Virus record (IMG/VR): IMGVR_UViG_3300027833_003644
Location: 1-32,835 of that record
DNA: 32,835 nucleotides
Reading direction: 5' to 3' (one strand)
Source: a virus
The position numbers and the translations under genes are program-made. Shown here in pieces: positions 7,529-14,600 of this stretch. The notes beneath the pieces were generated by a model. The model was not told where the DNA came from. It searched no databases and saw only the letters and a program-made list of their open reading frames with translations. How positions within the stretch are numbered: the stretch's first letter is position 1; every line of letters starts with the position of its first letter.

Positions 7529-7978
7529 ATGGGAAAACATTATAGCACAAAACATTACGGACACAACATTGGGTTGAGTGCAGTGTTTAGACAACCAAAT
7601 GCAGATCATTCACACTGTCACTTACTACATGGCTACAGTTTAGCATTTACATTTACATTTGGATGCACAGAACTAGACAATAAAAATTGGGCTGTAGACT
7701 TTGGTGGACTAAAACCGCTTAAAGCATGGCTAGAAGATCACTTCGATCATAAAGTAGCTGTAGACTCAGAAGATCCAGAAATGGAAACTATGCTGATGCT
7801 ACAAAACTTAGGATTAGCAGAGATTAGAATATTTGAAGGTGTGGGTGCAGAGAAGTTTGCTGAACACGCATTTAACTTTGCAGATAACCTTATACGTGAA
7901 GCAACAGATAATCGTTGTTATTGTGTACGTGTAGAATGTGCAGAACATGGAGCAAACTCAGCGATATACGAGGCATAG
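7529..7978 (+). CDS. PTPS/QueD-like protein with altered metal site
   Basis: This 149-residue protein aligns by eye with 6-carboxytetrahydropterin synthase (QueD) and 6-pyruvoyltetrahydropterin synthase. It retains Cys30 in the CxxLHG segment, H34, the WAVDFGGLK strand (54-62), FDHK (D73, H74) and a C-terminal VECAEH with E136. Two of the three usual zinc histidines are not in place: the FxAAH position reads LSAVF, and HGHS reads HGYS (Y36). Extra histidines at 27, 29 and 31 might compensate. QueD acts in 7-deazaguanine (queuosine/preQ0) synthesis, used by some phages for DNA or tRNA modification. No QueC, QueE or transglycosylase is visible here. AGGAGA at 7518-7523 is a strong ribosome-binding site. 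Confidence 0.78.
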   Translation: MGKHYSTKHYGHNIGLSAVFRQPNADHSHCHLLHGYSLAFTFTFGCTELDNKNWAVDFGGLKPLKAWLEDHFDHKVAVDSEDPEMETMLMLQNLGLAEIRIFEGVGAEKFAEHAFNFADNLIREATDNRCYCVRVECAEHGANSAIYEA

Positions 7979-8804
7979 TTTGGTCAAGAAATATGTTGAC
8001 GGTGAAACAAAAGAAGAACGCAAAACACGCAAAGCCTTAGAACAAGCGCAGAAAAGTGTAGAAGATGTTCAAATTTTGCCGCAGAAAAGTGTAGATAATA
8101 ATTATATTTTGTGTCTGAAACATGGCACAAAGTATAGTGCTGATTACGTTAATACATTGTATAGAATGGTAAAGCGCCACTGTACAGTAGAATTCACTTT
8201 TGTTTGTCTAACTGACGACACCACTGGAATCAATCCTAACATAAAAACTATACCATTACCTGACTACTTACAAGGCTGGTGGTGTAAGCCATATATGTTT
8301 TCAAATGATCTAGGATTAGTTGGCAATGTATTGTATATGGATCTAGATGTTGTAATTGCAAGAAACATTGATCACCTGTTTTTGTACGAAGTTGGTAGCT
8401 GGTGTACAATACGTGACTTCACTAGAAAGATGCGTCCTAGTTGGCAAAAGTATAATAGTTCTATTGTACGTTTTAGAGCAGGATACTTAGCACACTTTTG
8501 GGAAGACTTTGTAAAGGACCAAAAGAATATACAGCGTCGATGGCATGGTGATCAGGATTGGTTATATGATGTGTCAATACGTACTCAGACAAAAGCAAAA
8601 TTATTCCCTGACAATTGGATACTCAGTTGGAAGTGGGAAATTAGAAAAGATAAAACATTTAAACAAGGCACGCCGAGAGGCAAACGACAATTAAGAACAA
8701 TTGAACATGTTGTGCCACCAAATGAATGTTGTATATGTGTATTCCATGGAGATCCTAATCCGGAAAATTGTTTGGATCCGTGGGTAATTAATAACTGGAA
8801 GTAA
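7947..8804 (+). CDS. DxD glycosyltransferase (GT8-like)
   Basis: This is a predicted nucleotide-sugar glycosyltransferase of 285 residues. The core begins near ILCLKHGTKYSADYV and contains VEFTFVCLTDD, WWCKPYMF and YMDLDVVIARN, in which D-L-D (about 132-134) is the metal- and nucleotide-binding DxD. Later HGDQDW and a C-terminal VFHGDPNPE supply further metal or substrate ligands typical of the GT-A fold. The N-terminal 45 residues are charged and helical. The start is uncertain: ATG 7947 overlaps the upstream gene by 32 bases, GTG 7938 is slightly earlier, and TTG 7980 sits just after the upstream stop with GAGG 6 bases before it. TTG 7980 may be the real start. The acceptor could be a virion protein, host envelope or DNA. 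Confidence 0.8.
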   Translation: MEQTQRYTRHSLVKKYVDGETKEERKTRKALEQAQKSVEDVQILPQKSVDNNYILCLKHGTKYSADYVNTLYRMVKRHCTVEFTFVCLTDDTTGINPNIKTIPLPDYLQGWWCKPYMFSNDLGLVGNVLYMDLDVVIARNIDHLFLYEVGSWCTIRDFTRKMRPSWQKYNSSIVRFRAGYLAHFWEDFVKDQKNIQRRWHGDQDWLYDVSIRTQTKAKLFPDNWILSWKWEIRKDKTFKQGTPRGKRQLRTIEHVVPPNECCICVFHGDPNPENCLDPWVINNWK

Positions 8805-8814
8805 AGGAACTATT

Positions 8815-9249
8815 ATGTTATTAGAATTAAACTCAACTCTTGTTAGTGATATTGTCGAAGACGATCCTGTGCGTCCGCACATTAGCGCAGACTGGCGTAC
8901 ACGAAGTGGTAGACAAGTGTATGGCCTATATGCCGATGAGAGCTTTGAAGAGCTACGAGCGGTCATCTGTGTAGCTTATACAGACGAAGTGCCTACGTGC
9001 GAACGTGATCTAGGATGGGTAGGAACAGAGATTGCAAATTTCTATACTGTATGGAGTTACGATCGTGGCGCTGGAAGAGAAATTGTATTTGAAGTAGCAG
9101 ACCACATCAAGAAGACAAATCCAGATGTAAAACGATTTGTTACACTTAGTCCTTTAACAGAGATGGCAAAGAATTTTCATCTAAAGAATGGTGCAAAGTT
9201 TTTGAACAAACATATGGATTGTCAAAACTTTGAATATACACTTGACTAA
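8815..9249 (+). CDS. GNAT-like acetyltransferase
   Basis: The protein has 144 residues. The central part ANFYTVWSYDRGAGREI (74-90) gives a strand followed by an R-G-x-G-R turn of the kind that binds acetyl-CoA pyrophosphate. It is followed by RFVTLSP (107-113) and FHLKNGAKFL (121-130), a GNAT-like C-terminal layout also reminiscent of the malonyl-CoA decarboxylase GNAT domain. There is an AAGGAA ribosome-binding site in the 10-base gap before the start. Its position after two transferases suggests a shared modification pathway, although self-standing acetylation of a host protein is equally possible. Its stop codon overlaps the -35 box of the promoter for the next gene. Confidence 0.62.
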   Translation: MLLELNSTLVSDIVEDDPVRPHISADWRTRSGRQVYGLYADESFEELRAVICVAYTDEVPTCERDLGWVGTEIANFYTVWSYDRGAGREIVFEVADHIKKTNPDVKRFVTLSPLTEMAKNFHLKNGAKFLNKHMDCQNFEYTLD

Positions 9250-9270
9250 CTTTAAAAAACGTGTTATACT
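9242..9270 (+). promoter_or_regulatory. Sigma70-type promoter (TTGACT-17-TATACT)
   Basis: TTGACT at 9242-9247 overlaps the last codons of the GNAT-like gene. TATACT at 9265-9270 follows after exactly 17 bases. Both hexamers are identical to those at 3556-3584. It would give a leader of about 110 bases before uvdE. Confidence 0.7.
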
Positions 9271-9391
9271 TGCTATACAATGGTACAAACAACTCAGGCA
9301 ACATCCACACTATGCATGGTACAACTGTATAGCGTGGGCAATTTACAACTCAGGCACACACGAACTCGACGGGAGTTATAGAAAATGGTAA
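9242..9391 (+). CDS. Possible short aromatic-rich ORF without ATG
   Basis: One frame of the 135-base gap before uvdE stays open for 49 codons from TTG 9242 to TAA 9389-9391. The translation looks protein-like, with many Trp and Tyr (for example HPHYAWYNCIAWAIYNSG). It would overlap the upstream stop and the uvdE start. No ATG or clear ribosome-binding site exists in this frame and the start region doubles as a promoter. It may be a real small gene with a TTG start, a decayed gene remnant, or chance. Confidence 0.27.
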   Translation: MTNFKKRVILAIQWYKQLRQHPHYAWYNCIAWAIYNSGTHELDGSYRKW

Positions 9392-10479
9392 CACAACGCA
9401 TAGGCTTTGCATGTAAGTACATGCACCCAGATCAAACACAGAAGAAAAAACTACTAGAAGAAATTCAACGGCCACTAAATACTCGTAGCACCACAGTACA
9501 GTGGCTTAATAGACAGACACGTGATGTTGCAGAAGAACGCTTGTGGGACATCATGGTGCATAACATTCAGTCATACTACAACTTGATTGAATACGTAGGG
9601 AGTTTACCACATGAATTACGAATGGTTCGACTTGGCAGTGATGTCCTTCCTGTATACACTCAGCCTGACTGGTGCTATTATTGGAAACTACCTGCTGTGG
9701 TTGCATATTGCGAAAAGCATTTCGCAAGGGTCGGCGAGCTTGCAAGGCAGTTGGATGTTAGGTTGTCTATGCATCCTGGTCAGTTTACTGTGCTTGCATC
9801 TGACAACCCTGATATTGTAGATAGGAGCATAGAAGAATTTGAATATCACACCGATGTCATCCGCTATATGGGTTACGGAAAACAATTCCAAGACTTCAAG
9901 TGCAATGTACACATCTCCGGTCGTCAAGGTCCAGCCGGTATCAAACACGCAGTTAACAACAGGCTTTCTCCAGAAGCGAGAAACACGATTACGATCGAGA
10001 ACGACGAAAACAAATGGGGACTCGAACACAGTCTCGAACTTGTTGACACCTGCGCACTCGTTCTTGACATACACCATCACTGGTGCCGCGAAGGTGAATA
10101 CATACAGCCCACCGACGATAGATTTGCTCGCGTAATAGATAGCTGGCGTGGTGTGCGTCCTGCAATACACTACAGTTACAGTAGAGACACAGCACTACCC
10201 GAAGGCTTTGCACATGACACAATGCCTAATTTTCCAGCACTACTAGAAGCAGGACACAAGAAAGGCAAACTACGAGCGCACAGTGATTACTATCCCAATC
10301 AACTTGTTAATGACTGGGCATTGAGTTTCTTGCCTTACACAGATATTATGTGCGAGAGCAAGTGTAAGAATCTTGCTAGTATTGACCTATATAAATACAA
10401 AGAGGAGTTAAAACACTATGAGCTATTTGAACAAAATGTACGGGCGTCAGTCCAAGAACACAGCGCCATCAGCGGATAA
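9385..10479 (+). CDS. uvdE: UV-damage endonuclease (UvdE/UVDE family)
   Basis: This 364-residue TIM-barrel endonuclease nicks DNA 5' to UV photoproducts and starts alternative excision repair. Signature blocks in order are RIGFACKYM (5-13), RLGSDVLPV (82-90), RLSMHPGQFTVLAS (126-139; H130), NVHISG (174-179; H176), ITIENDE (202-208; E205), LVLDIHHHW (225-233; D228, H230-232), IHYSYS (261-266; H262) and LRAHSDYY near 292-299. Together they provide the metal-binding residues of the family. The length is typical of bacterial UvsE/UvdE. The middle of the gene (9961-10080) is about 48% GC by hand count and uses many C-ending codons, unlike the neighbouring genes. The 3' end contains the promoter, ribosome-binding site and first 62 bases of the next gene. 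A function in repairing sunlight damage suits a surface-ocean phage. Confidence 0.92.
   Translation: MVTQRIGFACKYMHPDQTQKKKLLEEIQRPLNTRSTTVQWLNRQTRDVAEERLWDIMVHNIQSYYNLIEYVGSLPHELRMVRLGSDVLPVYTQPDWCYYWKLPAVVAYCEKHFARVGELARQLDVRLSMHPGQFTVLASDNPDIVDRSIEEFEYHTDVIRYMGYGKQFQDFKCNVHISGRQGPAGIKHAVNNRLSPEARNTITIENDENKWGLEHSLELVDTCALVLDIHHHWCREGEYIQPTDDRFARVIDSWRGVRPAIHYSYSRDTALPEGFAHDTMPNFPALLEAGHKKGKLRAHSDYYPNQLVNDWALSFLPYTDIMCESKCKNLASIDLYKYKEELKHYELFEQNVRASVQEHSAISG
10390..10398 (+). promoter_or_regulatory. Late promoter box TATAAATAC inside uvdE
   Basis: A perfect TATAAATAC occurs within the uvdE coding sequence, 28 bases before the ATG of the nested gene at 10418. This is the spacing seen for most late boxes in this window. 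A GAGGAG ribosome-binding site (10402-10407) lies between them. Confidence 0.6.
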
Positions 10480-10702
10480 GAATCCAAACAGAGTTACTGG
10501 TGGTCTAAAAGCCCAAGGCGTTGATCGTTTTACTATGCTTGGTGAAGATGGTACACAACAAGAGGTGCCGTCACTTCAGTATGTAACTAGTTTGGAAGAA
10601 CAATCAAGAAAACAGCGAGCAGCAATTACTACATTAGAGCGTAAGCTAACTCGCTTAGATACAACTGTTGAACAATTAAAGAACGTTATTTCAAGATCTT
10701 AA
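10418..10702 (+). CDS. Small coiled-coil protein overlapping uvdE end
   Basis: This 94-residue protein overlaps uvdE by 62 bases in another frame. The N-terminal half is basic and Asn/Gly-rich (MSYLNKMYGRQSKN..., GGLKAQGVDRFTMLGEDG). Residues about 58-91 form a predicted coiled coil (LEEQSRKQRAAITTLERK). The start is well supported by GAGGAG about 11 bases upstream and by a late promoter box at 10390. The late box suggests a virion or assembly role, which is inference. It ends 17 bases inside the convergent minus-strand gene. No family recognised. Confidence 0.78.
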   Translation: MSYLNKMYGRQSKNTAPSADKNPNRVTGGLKAQGVDRFTMLGEDGTQQEVPSLQYVTSLEEQSRKQRAAITTLERKLTRLDTTVEQLKNVISRS

Positions 10703-10910
10703 TTAATGCAGCTTTGTTCATACTTGCGTTGGCTTTAACGCCAGTTTTCTTAGCATGAGCCAACAAGTCTTTCTTAGACATACTATCTAAATCAACTTTA
10801 GGCGCCTTTTTCTTAGGTGCTGCTTTCTTTGATTTTGGTTCTGCAAACACTTCTGCCATTACGTCAACCGGTGCTCCAGATCCTAAAATTTTTGATAACC
10901 ATTTAAACAT
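10686..10910 (-). CDS. SAP-like basic small protein
   Basis: This 74-residue minus-strand protein has a hydrophobic N-terminus (MFKWLSKILGSG), a Lys/Ala/Pro-rich linker (SKKAAPKKKAPK, about 27-38) and a C-terminal two-helix unit (LDSMSKKDLLAHAKKTGVKA, then NKAALIKILK). The spacing of Leu and Lys in the last 35 residues resembles SAP or Rho-N-like helix-extension-helix DNA-binding motifs. A strong AGGAGA ribosome-binding site lies upstream on the minus strand. It is convergent with the coiled-coil gene and overlaps it by 17 bases. A DNA-binding role is likely from composition and fold, but its target is unknown. Confidence 0.75.
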   Translation of the reverse strand: MFKWLSKILGSGAPVDVMAEVFAEPKSKKAAPKKKAPKVDLDSMSKKDLLAHAKKTGVKANASMNKAALIKILK

Positions 10911-10972
10911 ATTTTTCTCCTATATTGGAATACTTATTTAATGTCTTGCTGTACACATTAACCTAAATGTGA

Positions 10973-11258
10973 CTACATCTTACTTATTGGCATATCACTA
11001 CTAGCACTCATATTCCATACTTGTTTACGTTCTACGCCCTTCTTTTGTGCAAATTTCTTACTATCACAGGTCTTACATACGTGAAAGTAATTATTACTTA
11101 GTCGCTTTGGATCCATGCTTCCTCTTGGACGATCAAACTCTGTATTACAATTATCACAACGGAACTGGCAAATAGTCTGTTCACGCTTATAGGCGTGTTC
11201 CTTACCGGTTTTACTAATACGTGTGTGCCGGGTTTGCTTTTTAAATTCTCTTATAAAC
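10973..11258 (-). CDS. Zinc-ribbon protein, minus strand
   Basis: From the ATG at 11258-11260 the protein has 95 residues and carries two Cys pairs, FRCDNC and VCKTC, about 33 residues apart, forming a probable zinc ribbon. The N-terminus is highly basic (FKKQTRHTRISKTGKEH) and the middle has FDRPRGSMDPKRLSNN. This pattern is common in small phage nucleic-acid-binding proteins and in zinc parts of HNH enzymes, but I see no HNH catalytic motif. A longer reading from TTG 11290 adds ten residues without a ribosome-binding site, so the ATG is preferred. With the SAP-like gene it forms the only minus-strand unit in the window. Confidence 0.72.
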
Positions 11259-11293
11259 ATAACTATATTTACATTAAGATTATAAAACAATAC

Positions 11294-11302
11294 GATAAAT
11301 AC
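11294..11302 (+). promoter_or_regulatory. T4-type late promoter box GATAAATAC
   Basis: GATAAATAC lies 29 bases before the IscA-like start, with AAGGAAAGG as ribosome-binding site in between. It probably serves both the IscA-like gene and the giant fibre gene, since no other good box precedes the latter. Confidence 0.72.
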
Positions 11303-11322
11303 TGATAAGGAAAGGTAAATTC

Positions 11323-11682
11323 ATGACAATTTGTACATTAACTGAGGCTGCTAAACAGCAAATAGACTTACTTTGCAAAGAAAATAGTAAGTTTGGAGTA
11401 TCTTTAAACATTAAAGGTGGCGGCTGTGCAGGTTTTGAATACGAATGGGGTTTACTTTCAGAAGAAGAAGTTGATGATGAGAGTGAAGTTCTTAACGCTG
11501 GTACTGGTAACTTAGTTATTGCGCCACATAGTTTAATGTTTCTTGTAGGTACTGTAGTAGATTACAAGAAAGATATTATGGGTTCAATGTTTGATATACA
11601 GAATCCAAACGCACAATCAAGTTGCGGTTGTGGTGTTAGCGTGAACTTTGATATGGATAGCATTCCACAAATAATAGGATAA
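11323..11682 (+). CDS. iscA: IscA/HesB-family Fe-S cluster carrier
   Basis: This 119-residue A-type Fe-S carrier has the three invariant cysteines: C35 in GGGCAGFEYEW and C101/C103 in SSCGCGVS. The length is standard for the family (105-120 aa). Such proteins accept Fe-S clusters from the assembly machinery and pass them to apo-enzymes in the cytoplasm. The gene lies directly behind a late promoter box and 15 bases before the giant fibre gene, so it should be expressed with virion proteins rather than early metabolic genes. Phage-borne IscA/HesB genes are known in marine T4-like phages. The client here is unknown: it could be a host enzyme or a virion component. Confidence 0.9.
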   Translation: MTICTLTEAAKQQIDLLCKENSKFGVSLNIKGGGCAGFEYEWGLLSEEEVDDESEVLNAGTGNLVIAPHSLMFLVGTVVDYKKDIMGSMFDIQNPNAQSSCGCGVSVNFDMDSIPQIIG

Positions 11683-11697
11683 TCGGAGCATTTATAA

Positions 11698-14600
11698 ATG
11701 GCAAAACTAGATATTGATATTGGTGTAGAGGGTAATGACGGTACAGGCGATAGTATTCGCGAGTCATTCCGCAAAGTAAACGAAAACTTCCAAGAGCTGT
11801 ACGCGGCCTTTGGCGTTGGAGGTAACATTAGCTTTACTACACTAGGTGACACACCAAATGCGTTAGAAGGTGACAAGGTACTATACACAGTACCAACAGC
11901 AGATGGTCCACAAGTAGGACTATTTAATCTTGTTAGTGATGTTGCTGCAGGTGACAGTGATACAGATAGTATTACTATCGAACGAGATGGTGCAAACCTA
12001 ATTCTTAAAACATCATTTAGAAGTGTTGCAAATGATGATAGACCAGCACTAGGTGGCGGACTCAATGCTCAAGGATACGGAATTGCCGGCGTAGGAATTG
12101 ATCAAGCAGCTGTTACTGATTGGAATAGTAAACATAACTTCTCACCAGAACGTGCAGACATTACTGTAGACGATCTTGTAATTACAAAAGGATACGCTGA
12201 TTCTAGATATGTAGCTGGTGACAGACCATTACGTATTGGTGACGAGCCTGCAACAATAGAAGATACAGACTACATCGTAACAGTACAAAGCTATGCTGAT
12301 GGTAATATTGTACTTCCTGGACATGGATATACAAAAACAGTTGACGGAACACCGTTTATATTTAAAGCAGAAGATACAGATCCTACAGGGATTGTAAGTG
12401 GCGACACTTATTATCTAAGATTTGTAAATGCTGACGAACTTAGTGTACACAGAACACAAGAAGGCGGATTACAGAATACTGACAAAGCATACATCACACA
12501 TACTATTGATGTAGACGATATTCATAAATTTACTGACGCAGCATATAATACAGACTTAGCCGGCCTTTGGTTAGACAATCAAGCAATACCAAGAAAGAGT
12601 ATTGTAAGACGCCAAGGCGACACAATGGAAGGGCCGCTAATACTTAGTGATAGCCCAGGAGAACTAGCAGGATTAACTACCAGTGAAGAAGACTTACAAG
12701 CCGCTACTAAATTTTATGTAGATAACACTTCTTATAGTTCACCGACTAACATTTATGTATCTACATCAGGTGACGATACTATGCGTGGTGTTCCATCAGG
12801 CAAAGAAGGTACATCGCCAAGTTATGCATACCGCTCAATTAATGCAGCGGCGCAACGTGCAGAAGAAATGATGAAAGCTTCTACTATTGAAGCAGGTCCA
12901 TACATGCAAACTATCACTAGAGATGGTGGTACAGCAAACGCTGAAGTTGTTAGTGCAGAGATTGACGGTGCGTTGTTTAATGAAACACGTACACTTATTA
13001 CAAACAACAGAGCATTCTTAATTAAAGAACTTACAGCATACTTAAAATTTAAATATCCTGAATTCGAATACGATGTTGATCTTTGCGAAAGAGACACAGG
13101 CTTAATGCTTGACGCTGTAGCATTTGACATGAACAGAAGTCAAAGTGCTGTATTAGCAACAGCAAATAGTTTAACACGTATTGCAGGTGAACGCTACTAT
13201 GCTAGTGCAAGTGCTAGAATAGCAATTACACGACAGTTAACACAAACAGTAGATCACATTGAAACACTACGTGATTATTTGGCTGACTATGTATTATTAA
13301 ATCGTCCTTACAAGCAAGTTTCAATTAGTGGTGTTAGTCAGGATTTAATCTGTAGAGTTACAACATCACTAGCACACGGATTTGAAAGCAAGAACATTGT
13401 TAAGATGACTGACATTGTAGGAATGACAGAAGTTAATGATACGTTCTACTATGTAAAACCAGTATCGTCTACACAGTTTGAAATCTTTACAGACGAAGCA
13501 TTAGAAATACCAGTTAACAGTCTTGCGTTTTCAGCATACTCAAGTAGTGGTGTTGTAGGACAAGTTTTCCAAACAGACGACAAACAATTTTCAGATTCTG
13601 TTGCACTTCCAACAGGAACACTTGAGCGTCAAGAAGTTAGAAACAGATTTGACTTAATTGTTGAAATTGTATCAGACGGTATAGATGCTGGATCTCGTAC
13701 AGTACAAGGGCGCACATATAACTTAAAAATTAACAATGGATCGCTAACAAACTTAGATCAGTTCTTAGACATTAGACCAGGTAAAGTTATCTTTGGTAAA
13801 ATATCCGGTGCGCAAGGGCGTATTGTAGAAACTATAACAGAAACAGATGGTAGTGGCGGAAACTTTGATTTAATAAAATTACATCTATTAAAAGCAATTG
13901 ACTTCATTGAAGGCGAAGGACTAGAGTTTGGTAACTTTGTGTATCAGAAGCAAATTGGTATTATGGTAGAAACAGGACAGTACGAAGAAGACTATCCAAT
14001 TAAGATTGCTCCAAACGTTACTGTTAGAGGTGACGAGTTTAGACGTGTAATTGTGCGTCCGAAGCGCAGAGTATCACAATCTAAGTGGGCAAAAACATAC
14101 ATTTATCGTGATAAAGAATTTGACGGCATTGAAACAGCATCAGCTGGATCACGTTTTTATAACCAAACAGGTGATTGGCAAGGGTACTTTGGTTATCACT
14201 ATCTAACTAATCCTGAAAAAGAAGAAAACGTTGGCATTAAGGTAACTAATGTTGGAGAATACTTAGCGTCAGCTGCTATACTTAAAGAAAACAAACTGTT
14301 TATTACTGAAGAAGTAATTAGCTACATTGATAATAATACAGCAGATATACTTTATGATAAAACACAATTTGGTGATGACTTATTTGCTTTAATAACAGGT
14401 ATTACATACGATGTTGTATTTGGCACTAACTTTAATGCAAGATACTTTGGACAACGTTTCCAACGTTCAAGTAGCATATACTTAGATCCAGCATTACAAA
14501 CATTATGGGTATTTGGTCTTACAGAAGCAAGGTCAATTATTACAGGATTACCAGCTGTTGCTAGTTCATCAGATGCTACTACAAGAGCAACTAATGCTAT

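Noticed and set aside
9551-10222. Several open frames of 64-160 codons on both strands inside uvdE (e.g. minus 9688-10170)
   Set aside because: They overlap a clearly conserved UvdE enzyme and arise from the higher-GC, stop-poor core; none has a good ribosome-binding site or a family signature.
11693-11700. TATAAATG resembling a late promoter at the start of the giant fibre gene
   Set aside because: It overlaps the ATG at 11698 and lies after the CGGAG ribosome-binding site, so a transcript starting there would lack its start region. The box at 11294 is the more likely source.
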